This document shows, one piece after another, positions 6,924 to 14,639 of a stretch of DNA of 37,222 nt; within the stretch, counting starts at the first letter, position 1, and every line of letters starts with the position of its first letter. This stretch comes from an uncultured Pelagibacteraceae bacterium (GTDB taxonomy: Bacteria; Pseudomonadota; Alphaproteobacteria; Pelagibacterales; Pelagibacteraceae). The notes beneath the pieces are model-generated. The model searched no databases, was not told where the DNA came from, and saw nothing but the letters and a program-made list of their open reading frames with translations. Where the stretch lies: the NCBI GenBank assembly GCA_902519465.1, contig CABYJW010000008.1:1-37222 (forward strand), written 5' to 3'. Position numbers and translations under genes: made by a program.

Positions 6924-7820
6924 ATGAAAGTTTTTGATTGCACAACATTTTATAATGAAAATATGATGTTGGAATTAAGATTAAATATTCTTAATCCCTA
7001 CGTGGATAAATTTGTAATTACTGAGTCTAAATATTCTCACAGTGGAGAAAAGAAAAAACTTAATTTTGATATAAATAAATTTAAAGATTTTAAAAAAAAA
7101 ATTAATTATATTATCGTTGAGAATGAGCCCAAAAATCTATTTGATGAAACCAAGATACATTTAGACAAATCAGGAAATAATCAAATTAGAGAAAATTCAA
7201 TTAAAAGAATTGCATTTCAAAGAGATAATTTAATGTCAGGCATTGAAGAAGCAGACAAAGATGATTACATTTTTTATAGTGACAATGATGAAATTCCTAG
7301 ATTCGAAAACATAAGCTTGGAAAAAAATAAAAATAAAATCATAGCTTTTAATCAAAAATTATTTTACTACAAATTTAATTTATTTTGCGATAGAATTGAG
7401 TGGCATGGTACAAGAGGATGCAAAAAAAAACATTTAAAATCATTTACCTGGCTTAGAGATCTCAAAATAAAAAATTATCCAATTTATAGAATTGATACAT
7501 TATTTTCAGACACAAAATATACAAATATTAAAATAGTAAAAAATGGGGGTTGGCACTTTTCACAAGTCAAATCACCTGAGGACATTTATAAAAAATTAAC
7601 AAATAGCGAGGATCATGCAGAGTTTAAAGCTAATAAACAAACACTTAATGACATTAAAGACATGGTTAAAAGAAAAGTAATAAATTTTGATCATCAAGCT
7701 AAATCAAAAGATTATAAATATTCTAATGAGTTTAAATTGAAAACTTTACCAATTAAAGATATGCCAATTTTCATTCAAAAAAATTCAGTTAAGTATTCTG
7801 AATGGTTAGATTTATATTGA
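6924..7820 (+). CDS. Family 17 glycosyltransferase (GT17), second copy
   Basis: A paralogue of the GT17 at 451-1341. It has the same start (MKVFDC), acidic motif DNDEIP (DLDEIP in the first copy), GTRGCKKKHL, GGWHFS and a conserved C-terminal IFIQKN-x-x-KYSEWL. The ATG at 6924 is chosen over the upstream TTG at 6912 because it aligns with the first copy's start. Length is 298 residues, with no membrane span or signal peptide, so it is probably cytoplasmic. It is followed after 6 bases by a GT-A-like gene and then nadK on the same strand. The two copies differ widely in the middle, suggesting different acceptors or sugars; this is inference. Confidence 0.8.
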   Translation: MKVFDCTTFYNENMMLELRLNILNPYVDKFVITESKYSHSGEKKKLNFDINKFKDFKKKINYIIVENEPKNLFDETKIHLDKSGNNQIRENSIKRIAFQRDNLMSGIEEADKDDYIFYSDNDEIPRFENISLEKNKNKIIAFNQKLFYYKFNLFCDRIEWHGTRGCKKKHLKSFTWLRDLKIKNYPIYRIDTLFSDTKYTNIKIVKNGGWHFSQVKSPEDIYKKLTNSEDHAEFKANKQTLNDIKDMVKRKVINFDHQAKSKDYKYSNEFKLKTLPIKDMPIFIQKNSVKYSEWLDLY

Positions 7821-7826
7821 TAACAT

Positions 7827-8765
7827 ATGAAAAATTTAAAGATATCTGTTCATATTCCTCTATATTTAAAAAAACCTAATAATAAAAAAAAAATTAAAAA
7901 CTTTAAAAAAGTTTGTAAAAGTTTACTGGAATTATCAAATAAATCTCAAATTTTTGTTCACTCAAATCAAAAATTTAAAAATAAAGGTAAAAAAATTCAA
8001 TATTTTTATTATAACTTAAAAAAAGATCATTCATTTAAACTTACATGGTATTGTAGAAGTTTGATGAAATCTCAAAAAAATAATTTTGATATATTTATCT
8101 ATTGTGAGGATGATATTCTTTTTGATAAAAAAAACTTTAATTATTGGTTAAAGTACAAAAATATTTGTATTAAAAATAATTATAATTTGGGTTTTTTAAG
8201 ATTTGAAATTAATAAAAAAGATAAAAACCTCTATTCAACTGATCAAGTAGAGCAATCGTCAAAATATTTAAATTTATCGAAAAAGAAATATTTGGTTTTG
8301 TCAAATTCATATTGCGCTTTTTGGATATATGATAAAAAAGAATTTAATGATTTTATTAAAACAAAGTTTTATAATTTTAATTGGAGATGGATTTCAATTT
8401 CAAATATTTTATTAATTAGAGAAATGGCTGCTGTTGGTTGGCACGGTGAAAATATGAACGGATTAAGTATGAGCAGGTATTTAGCCACTATTGTTCCATT
8501 TCAAAATGATAAGCTAGACAAAGGTTCTTTGATAAGACACCTATCAGATAATTATGCGAATGCGCCACAAGGTTTATTTGGAACATTAAAGATAAGTCAA
8601 ATTTCACATAATAATCTTAACAAATTTTTACCCTCAACATTATTTGACAGATTCTTCAAAAGAATAAATTATATAACTTATCATTTATTAAGATTTAATT
8701 TAAAAAGGTATTTTAAAAAGAATACTTTACACAAAGATCTAAGAAGCGGATTATTCTTTAAATAA
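7827..8765 (+). CDS. Putative glycosyltransferase-like protein, family not recognised
   Basis: I do not recognise the exact family. The 312-residue protein begins KISVHIPLYLKKP, like the first beta strand of a GT-A fold. It has an acidic cluster IYCEDDILFD near residues 91-100 that could bind a metal and nucleotide sugar, followed by SNSYCAFWIYDKKEF, WRWISIS and GWHGENMNGLS. No signal peptide or long membrane span is present, and the C-terminus is basic. It follows the GT17 gene by 6 bases and precedes nadK by 4, so these are probably one transcript. Neighbours suggest a sugar-transfer role in surface glycan assembly. The call rests on context and fold-like features, not on a confirmed family match. 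Confidence 0.5.
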   Translation: MKNLKISVHIPLYLKKPNNKKKIKNFKKVCKSLLELSNKSQIFVHSNQKFKNKGKKIQYFYYNLKKDHSFKLTWYCRSLMKSQKNNFDIFIYCEDDILFDKKNFNYWLKYKNICIKNNYNLGFLRFEINKKDKNLYSTDQVEQSSKYLNLSKKKYLVLSNSYCAFWIYDKKEFNDFIKTKFYNFNWRWISISNILLIREMAAVGWHGENMNGLSMSRYLATIVPFQNDKLDKGSLIRHLSDNYANAPQGLFGTLKISQISHNNLNKFLPSTLFDRFFKRINYITYHLLRFNLKRYFKKNTLHKDLRSGLFFK

Positions 8766-8769
8766 ATTT

Positions 8770-9534
8770 ATGAACAAATGTCATTTTATATTCGATAAAA
8801 ATAAAAAATCACAGCTATTAAAAAAAAGATTGAAAAATATCAATAAATATTCCATTAAAAAATGTAATACTATTGTTGTAGCTGGTGGTGATGGATTTAT
8901 GTTAAGAAACCTTAAAAAATTTTATAATTTTCAAAAACCTTTCTACGGTATTAATTGTGGATCGGTTGGCTTTTTAATGAATAAAAACCAGAAGATTTAT
9001 TTACTTAGCAAAAAAATAGCAAAAGCCAATAAATTTACTATCAATCCCATTGAAGTCAAAATAACAAATTCAAAAAAGAAGATATTTAAAATGATTGCAA
9101 TTAATGAAATTTCGCTGTTAAGACAGAGCAAACAAACAGCTAATTTGCAAATTAAAGTTAATCAAAAAAGTTTAGTTAAGGAACTAGTAAGTGATGGGGT
9201 ACTTGTATCAACACCAGCGGGAAGCACGGCATACAATCTATCAGTTAACGGTCCCATATTATCCTTAGACTCAAGAAAAATTGCACTAACTCCAATTAGC
9301 CCATTCAGGCCCAGAAGATGGAAAGGCAAATTAATCTCAGACAGATCAAAAATTATTATAAATAATCTACAAAATAAAAAAAGACCAATCTCAGCTGTGG
9401 CGGATAACAATGAAATAAGAAATATTAAAAAAATTGAAGTTAAGGTAAACAAAAAAATTAAAATAAATTTACTTTTTAATAAAGGAAGCAGCTTGATTAA
9501 AAAAATAAAAGAAGAACAAAAAAAAATTAACTAA
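8770..9534 (+). CDS. nadK: NAD kinase
   Basis: Phosphorylates NAD to NADP using ATP and is the cell's only known route to NADP in most bacteria. The 254-residue protein has the diagnostic GGDG motif at residues 39-42, the conserved YGINCGSVGFLMN segment, NEISL, and the substrate-binding VSTPAGSTAYNLSVNGPIL with LTPISPFRPR. It is cytoplasmic. It is a housekeeping gene lying inside accessory glycan genes, 4 bases after a putative glycosyltransferase and 3 bases before a small membrane protein. The island is therefore a patchwork around fixed core genes rather than one clean insertion. Confidence 0.95.
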   Translation: MNKCHFIFDKNKKSQLLKKRLKNINKYSIKKCNTIVVAGGDGFMLRNLKKFYNFQKPFYGINCGSVGFLMNKNQKIYLLSKKIAKANKFTINPIEVKITNSKKKIFKMIAINEISLLRQSKQTANLQIKVNQKSLVKELVSDGVLVSTPAGSTAYNLSVNGPILSLDSRKIALTPISPFRPRRWKGKLISDRSKIIINNLQNKKRPISAVADNNEIRNIKKIEVKVNKKIKINLLFNKGSSLIKKIKEEQKKIN

Positions 9535-9537
9535 ATT

Positions 9538-9834
9538 ATGATAAAAATTCTCTTTATATTAATATGTTTATGTATCTTAGCTAATTATGTAATTCTTCAT
9601 TTAAAAGCAATTAGGACAGATAAAGAAACAGATAACGATCAAAATTACTGGATGTTCACTTATGATTTTAAAGAGAAAAAAAAAGATTCAATTTTTGATA
9701 GAGAGCCAGAAGATATTATTAGAGAAAAAAATAAAAAAAATAAATTAATAGTAATATTATATTTGCTTTCTGCACTGATTTTTATTTATGCAATGTTTTT
9801 TTTTACTAAATTAATCTATTTCATCTTAAATTAA
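9538..9834 (+). CDS. Small membrane protein, hypothetical
   Basis: No family is recognised in this 98-residue protein. It has a hydrophobic segment at about residues 1-20 (IKILFILICLCILANYVIL) and another at about 74-97. A charged central part between them contains DNDQNYWMFTYDF and a lysine/glutamate-rich stretch with DREPEDIIREKNKKNK. Two membrane spans with a cytoplasmic or periplasmic loop of about 50 residues are likely. It follows nadK by 3 bases, so it is probably co-expressed, and it converges on the GT2 gene. The orderly topology and tight spacing argue for a real gene. Confidence 0.7.
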   Translation: MIKILFILICLCILANYVILHLKAIRTDKETDNDQNYWMFTYDFKEKKKDSIFDREPEDIIREKNKKNKLIVILYLLSALIFIYAMFFFTKLIYFILN

Positions 9835-9844
9835 TAAAAATTAT

Positions 9845-10546
9845 TTATTTTGAAAACTTTAATCTCAAAACATTTATTAAGGTTCTAAAAATTTCAATTC
9901 TTTCAATCTTTGATACCCCTTTATGACGTAGCTTAGCATGAAAAGGTATCTCTTTAATTGGGATATTTCTTTTATCTAATAAATATATAGTTTCCATAAA
10001 AAAACTATATCCCTTAGATTTAACATCTCTTAAATCGAAACCTTCTAATTTTTTTAAATTATAACCCCTGAAGGCTGTCGTAAATTCATTTGAGTTTATA
10101 CCAAAAACTATTTTAATAAATTTGTTCCCAAATATGCTTAATGATCTTCTCCAGCCAGTAGTATCTAAAGAGCCACCTTCAACAAATCTTGAACCTAAAA
10201 CAAAAGGAGTATTTTTTAATTCCTCTATAAATTCTGGAATTTTTTTTGGGTCATGAGTTAAGTCAGCGTCTATTGTGATTAAATATTCATATTGATAATT
10301 TTTACTATACTCATATGCCAATTTATGTGCCGTATCTAAACCACTTTTTTTATCTCTTACGATTAAATGAATATTTTTTTTATTTTTGGAGTAATTTTTT
10401 ATAATATCTGAGGTCTTATCAGGTGAGTTGTCGTCAATAATCAAAATATCTAAATTCAAATTAAGTTCTTCAATATAATTTAGTAAAAGCGTTATATTTT
10501 TAGACTCATTGTATGTTGCAGAAAAAATTAATATTTTACTTTTCAT
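9845..10546 (-). CDS. Polyprenyl-phosphate sugar synthase-like glycosyltransferase (GT2)
   Basis: Resembles dolichol-phosphate mannose synthase and bacterial polyprenyl-phosphate hexose transferases, which move a sugar from a nucleotide donor to a lipid phosphate on the cytoplasmic face. The 233-residue protein starts with a GT-A strand, followed by IIDDNSPDKT (D38-D39) and TIDADLTHDP (D93, D95). FRGYNL and the C-terminal RHKGVSKI are typical of the DPM1 group. There is no C-terminal membrane anchor, so it is the soluble or peripheral type. The ATG at 10546 is preferred over an upstream start at 10567 because the first strand begins directly after it. Its product is the kind of donor used by GT-C membrane enzymes such as the one at 12151. 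Confidence 0.85.
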   Translation of the reverse strand: MKSKILIFSATYNESKNITLLLNYIEELNLNLDILIIDDNSPDKTSDIIKNYSKNKKNIHLIVRDKKSGLDTAHKLAYEYSKNYQYEYLITIDADLTHDPKKIPEFIEELKNTPFVLGSRFVEGGSLDTTGWRRSLSIFGNKFIKIVFGINSNEFTTAFRGYNLKKLEGFDLRDVKSKGYSFFMETIYLLDKRNIPIKEIPFHAKLRHKGVSKIERIEIFRTLINVLRLKFSK

Positions 10547-10579
10547 GAAGTAAATTATAATACTCAAGAAATAGATTTA

Positions 10580-11803
10580 ATGAAATTAAAAAAATGTAGA
10601 AATTGTCAAGGAAAAAAATTATCAAAATTATTTTCTTTAGGAAAATTAAGCTATACAGGAAAATTTCCAAAAAATATTAATACAAATATCAAAAAGACTG
10701 AACTGACTCTTGTGATATGTAAAAAATGTTCACTCGTTCAATTAAATAATAATTATAATCTAAGATATCTCTACGGACCAGACTATGGTTACAGAACGGG
10801 AATTAATAAAACTATGACAGAACATATGAGAAATATAATGAAAAAAGTAACTATAAAAGGCAAACTAAAAAAAGGTGACTGTATACTTGATATTGCTAGT
10901 AATGATGGAACATTACTAAATTTATTTAATAAAAATCTGATTAAATTCGGCATTGATCCTTTAGTAAAAAAATATAGTAAATTCTATCAAAGTATAGATT
11001 ACAAAGTTTCAGATTTTTTTTCTGCAGAAAAAGTTGTTAAAAAATTACCAAATAAAAAATTTAAAATCATAACAGCTTTATCAGTATTTTATGACATAAA
11101 TAATCCAAATAATTTTTTCAAGGATATAAACAAAATATTAGATGATGACGGTATTTTTTTGATTGAACACGCAGATTTAATGTCAATAGTAAATCAAAAA
11201 ATGTTCGACACAATTTGCCAAGAACACCTTACGTATTACTCCAATAATATCATTATAAATATCGCGAAAAAAAACAATTTAAGAGTTTTTGATTTAAAAA
11301 CAAATAATATTAATGGCGGAAGTACACAATATTTTATTTGTAAAAATAATTCAGTTTATAAAACAAATTACAAATCTATAAATAAAATTTTAAGACAAGA
11401 AAAACAGATGAAGCTTACAAATAAAAAAACTTTTACAAAATTTTTTAATCATGTAAATAAAATGAAATTAAATACAATGAATTATATAGAGAAAATAGTT
11501 TCACAAAACAAAACGATTCACGGATATGGAGCTTCAACAAAAGGCAATGTTTTATTACAGTATTTTGGAATTACTAAACAACATATAAAATATATTGCTG
11601 ATAGAAATCCAAAAAAAAATAATCATTTTACCCCAGGTACAAAAATTAGGATTATTTCCGAAAGGAAATCAAGAAAACTATTACCAAATTTTTACTTTGT
11701 ACTTCCTTGGCATTTTAAAAAAGAAATTTTAATAAGAGAACAAAACTTGATAAAAAAAGGAAGCAAATTTATTTTTCCACTTCCTACGTTTAAGGTATAT
11801 TAA
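10580..11803 (+). CDS. Class I SAM methyltransferase with zinc-binding N-terminus (NDP-sugar C-methyltransferase-like)
   Basis: Three-part architecture of sugar C-methyltransferases. The N-terminal zinc-binding domain (Methyltransf_13 type) has C6-x2-C9 and C47-x2-C50. The central SAM-binding Rossmann fold has motif I ILDIASNDGTLL near residues 102-113 and QEHLTYYS. The C-terminal nucleotide-binding domain (Methyltransf_14 type) has HGYGASTKGNVLLQYFG near residue 316. Relatives act on NDP-keto-deoxysugars and make branched-chain sugars. The 407-residue length is normal. It diverges from the GT2 gene and heads a run of glycan genes. It is likely cytoplasmic and acting on a nucleotide sugar for the surface glycan; the substrate is inferred. 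Confidence 0.85.
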   Translation: MKLKKCRNCQGKKLSKLFSLGKLSYTGKFPKNINTNIKKTELTLVICKKCSLVQLNNNYNLRYLYGPDYGYRTGINKTMTEHMRNIMKKVTIKGKLKKGDCILDIASNDGTLLNLFNKNLIKFGIDPLVKKYSKFYQSIDYKVSDFFSAEKVVKKLPNKKFKIITALSVFYDINNPNNFFKDINKILDDDGIFLIEHADLMSIVNQKMFDTICQEHLTYYSNNIIINIAKKNNLRVFDLKTNNINGGSTQYFICKNNSVYKTNYKSINKILRQEKQMKLTNKKTFTKFFNHVNKMKLNTMNYIEKIVSQNKTIHGYGASTKGNVLLQYFGITKQHIKYIADRNPKKNNHFTPGTKIRIISERKSRKLLPNFYFVLPWHFKKEILIREQNLIKKGSKFIFPLPTFKVY

Positions 11804-11825
11804 TTATTTACAATGACATATAATA

Positions 11826-12137
11826 ATGCTTATGAGTGACAATAAAAATCAAACAGATATTAAAAAATTTATTATCAAGTTAACCGCAGTTACTTTTGCA
11901 GTAATAATTATTATTAATGTAACCTATAACCTTATTTTTGCGGATAAATTAGAAAATATTAATAAAATATTACTCTTAAATAAAAAAGAAAATATTGAAT
12001 CAATAAAAAATAAAATAAGATCAGAATTAAAACAAGGTTTAGAAAAAGATCGAATATTAAACGATGAGGATAGACTTTTAATCTATAAATTCTATTTAAA
12101 AATCAAAAATGAATTTAAAGATATTGAAAATCAATAA
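11826..12137 (+). CDS. Small single-span membrane protein, hypothetical
   Basis: No family is recognised. The protein has 103 residues (101 if the in-frame ATG at 11832 is the start). It has one membrane span at about residues 17-40 (IIKLTAVTFAVIIIINVTYNLIF), followed by a charged, probably helical C-terminal part with a coiled-coil look (LENINKILLLNKKENIESIKNKI). Position after the C-methyltransferase and 13 bases before the GT-C gene suggests an accessory membrane factor of the glycan cluster. That role is inference. Confidence 0.6.
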   Translation: MLMSDNKNQTDIKKFIIKLTAVTFAVIIIINVTYNLIFADKLENINKILLLNKKENIESIKNKIRSELKQGLEKDRILNDEDRLLIYKFYLKIKNEFKDIENQ

Positions 12138-12150
12138 AATTAATAAATAA

Positions 12151-13728
12151 ATGCAAAAAATTAAACAAAAAATTATTTTTTTTTCTTTAATTTTATTCTC
12201 TGTTTATTCTGCTATTACACTTGGCCAAACTTGGGATGAAGGCCATTTAACCAGACAGGGCCAAATTGCTTTAAATTATTTATTTTCATTAGGTAGAATA
12301 GATGAAGATATTTTTAGAAGAGAGTACTACTCTCCAATTTATTATTCGTTAAAATATTTATTTTTACAAAGCTTTCCAATTAAATATCATTTTGAAATTA
12401 ACCATCTTGTTAATCTAATTTTCTCTTTTGGAGCAATTTTAGGAATTTCACAAATTTGTAAAGAATTGTTTAATAAAAAAGTTTCAAAAATTGTGTTTCT
12501 AGTACTTTTTCTATTCCCCGCTTTTCATGGGCATATGTCATTTAATAGTAAAGATACAATTATAGCTTTTTGCCATGTGTGGATTTTTTATTCGTTAATA
12601 AAATATCTTAAAAATCAATCTAAAAAATCGGGCTCAAAATATTTTTACAATATTGGGATTTTGTCTTCTGTTGGAACAGGTATAAATTTATTTTTTTTTG
12701 GTTCATTAATTCCTTTATTTTTATTTGTTATTTACGATATTTTTTTTGGTAAAAAAATATGTGATAAAGATTTTAAAAGGAAAATTTTTTTTTTAGATAT
12801 TTTAAAAAGTTTTTTTATATTTTATTTTCTTCTGGTTTTATTTTGGATTGATACACATTCCAATATATTTATATTGCCTTTTAAACTTTTTATCGAATGG
12901 TCATTCACTGATTTGTGGAGAGGTTATCCATATATGTTACTAAATGGTGATTATTATATTTATAAGGATATTCCTAAATCATATTTATTTATAAACTTTT
13001 TATATAAATCACCTGAATACTTTTTAACCTCATACTTTTTGTTCGCAATCTTTTTTATAAGCTCAAAGAATTTTTTTTTAAAAAGTTTTTCAATTTTTAA
13101 TTATAAAATTATTTTAATTATATTAATGGTTCTCTATCCTTTTACTCTATTATATTTTACCCCGTTTTCAATTTATGATGGTTTTAGACATGTTTTATGG
13201 ATGTTACCTTATGCCTGTATAATTCCAGCTTTGACAATTTATTACTTAATCGAAAATATTAAACTATTATCTGTAAAATTTTTTGCAGCACTACAATCAA
13301 TATTATTTATTTATTTTTTATTTAATTTTTTGATGTTAACACCTTATCACTATACATATTTAAATATTTTGAACGGCAAAACAGAAAACTATAGTCAGAA
13401 ATTTGAAAATGATTACTGGGGATCTTCTATCAAAGAACTTATTTATAAAACTAATCTTGATAAAAATTCTAAAATTGTGTTTTCAAGTTGTGGCATAGCA
13501 GACTTTTATGCAAAATTTTATTTAAAAAGAGCTGGTTTTTATAATTTTAGTTTTGAAGATTTAGAAAATTCTGAATTTATTATTATGACAAATAGAACAA
13601 CGTTTATAAAAGAAAATATTAATTCTTCAAAAAATGTAACAAATTGTTTTAAAAAATTTGAAGGACCAGACGTTACACAGGTCAAGAGAAATGGCGTTGT
13701 TTTATCCGTAATAAGAAAAATTAATTAA
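12151..13728 (+). CDS. GT-C-like integral membrane glycosyltransferase (PMT/ArnT-like)
   Basis: A 525-residue protein with roughly ten or more membrane spans. An acidic motif in the first periplasmic loop, TWDEGHL (D29-E30), is the hallmark of GT-C enzymes that use polyprenyl-phosphate sugars (dolichyl-phosphate-mannose-protein mannosyltransferase and ArnT groups). SFNSKDTI and YDGFRHVLWMLPY are also typical of this type. A soluble C-terminal tail of about 130 residues follows the last span. It fits with the GT2-type lipid-sugar synthase at 9845-10546 as donor supplier. It ends 2 bases before the FkbM-like methyltransferase gene, so these two are probably coupled. Acceptor (lipid, polysaccharide or protein) is unknown. 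Confidence 0.72.
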   Translation: MQKIKQKIIFFSLILFSVYSAITLGQTWDEGHLTRQGQIALNYLFSLGRIDEDIFRREYYSPIYYSLKYLFLQSFPIKYHFEINHLVNLIFSFGAILGISQICKELFNKKVSKIVFLVLFLFPAFHGHMSFNSKDTIIAFCHVWIFYSLIKYLKNQSKKSGSKYFYNIGILSSVGTGINLFFFGSLIPLFLFVIYDIFFGKKICDKDFKRKIFFLDILKSFFIFYFLLVLFWIDTHSNIFILPFKLFIEWSFTDLWRGYPYMLLNGDYYIYKDIPKSYLFINFLYKSPEYFLTSYFLFAIFFISSKNFFLKSFSIFNYKIILIILMVLYPFTLLYFTPFSIYDGFRHVLWMLPYACIIPALTIYYLIENIKLLSVKFFAALQSILFIYFLFNFLMLTPYHYTYLNILNGKTENYSQKFENDYWGSSIKELIYKTNLDKNSKIVFSSCGIADFYAKFYLKRAGFYNFSFEDLENSEFIIMTNRTTFIKENINSSKNVTNCFKKFEGPDVTQVKRNGVVLSVIRKIN

Positions 13729-13730
13729 TA

Positions 13731-14501
13731 ATGAAACAATCAAAAACTAACTCTGGCATACTAAATCTTTTTGAAAAGATAATTAGAAGCCATCCTTTAC
13801 TATATTTTGTTACGAGATATTTTATTAGGTTTACAAATATTTTTGAGCAAGATGCGAATGGTGTTTCATATATAAACTTTTCACAAAAAATTAACATAAT
13901 AGATGTTGGCGCCAGTGATGGTATAGCATCAAAATTTTTTAGTCGTAAATTAAATGTAAATAAATTAATCTGTTTTGAACCTTATATTCCTTATGTTAAA
14001 ATTCTTAAAAAGCTAGGTATTGAAAATATTAAAATCTATCCCTATGGAATAGACAAATATAATAAATATTATGACGTTTTTTTTCCAAGATATAAGTTTT
14101 TTTCCAAAAATTTAGACTTAATTACTTATACTTTTTATGACAAAAAAAAACTTATAAAACAAATAAATTTAGACTTTATTTTTAAAAAAAATATTGAAAT
14201 TGTAAAACAAAAAATTTATTTAAAAAAAATCAAAAAAATTAAAACCAAAATTCATTTTATTAAAATTGATGTAAACGGCCATGAGTTTTCAGTTATCAAA
14301 GGTTTGGAGAAAATTATCAAAAGGGACAAACCGGCTTTAATGATAGAAACAGGTGAAGATATAATTAATATAGAAAGATTTTTAAAAAAATATAATTTTA
14401 AAAAATATTTATTTTCAAATAAAAAATGTAAATTTTTTCAAATTAAAAAGAATTATCCATTGAATACTTATTTTTTGCAAAATAATCATTTAATTATTTA
14501 A
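13731..14501 (+). CDS. FkbM-family SAM methyltransferase
   Basis: FkbM-type enzymes O-methylate sugars and related hydroxyls. The 256-residue protein has the SAM-binding motif IIDVGASDGIASKFF (about residues 56-70), the acidic ICFEPY strand that binds the ribose near residue 82, and the family segment IKIDVNGHEFSVIKGLE with MIETGED after it. A basic N-terminal region precedes the fold, and no signal peptide is seen. It follows the GT-C gene after 2 bases and precedes tRNA-Thr by 60 bases. A ten-T run at 14533-14542 in that gap could help end the transcript. The target is probably a sugar of the surface glycan (inference). Confidence 0.85.
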   Translation: MKQSKTNSGILNLFEKIIRSHPLLYFVTRYFIRFTNIFEQDANGVSYINFSQKINIIDVGASDGIASKFFSRKLNVNKLICFEPYIPYVKILKKLGIENIKIYPYGIDKYNKYYDVFFPRYKFFSKNLDLITYTFYDKKKLIKQINLDFIFKKNIEIVKQKIYLKKIKKIKTKIHFIKIDVNGHEFSVIKGLEKIIKRDKPALMIETGEDIINIERFLKKYNFKKYLFSNKKCKFFQIKKNYPLNTYFLQNNHLII

Positions 14502-14561
14502 AATTACTTTATAATCAAAATTTGTTGATTTATTTTTTTTTTCAGGTTAATAAACGTTAAA

Positions 14562-14637
14562 GCCCTCATAGCTCAATTGGTAGAGCAACTGATTTGTAAT
14601 CAGTAGGTTCGCGGTTCGAGTCCGTGTGAGGGCACCA
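14562..14637 (+). tRNA. tRNA-Thr (anticodon UGU)
   Basis: A 76-base cloverleaf with acceptor GCCCTCA / TGAGGGC and encoded CCA at 14635-14637. The D-arm is AGCTCAATTGGTAGAGC. The anticodon stem ACTGA / TCAGT encloses TTTGTAA, giving anticodon TGT. The T-loop is GTTCGAGTC. The next coding start is only 2 bases after CCA (ATG at 14640). Confidence 0.96.
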
Positions 14638-14639
14638 AG

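Noticed and set aside
9162-9452. Reverse-strand 96-residue open frame
   Set aside because: It lies wholly within nadK and has no start context or family features.
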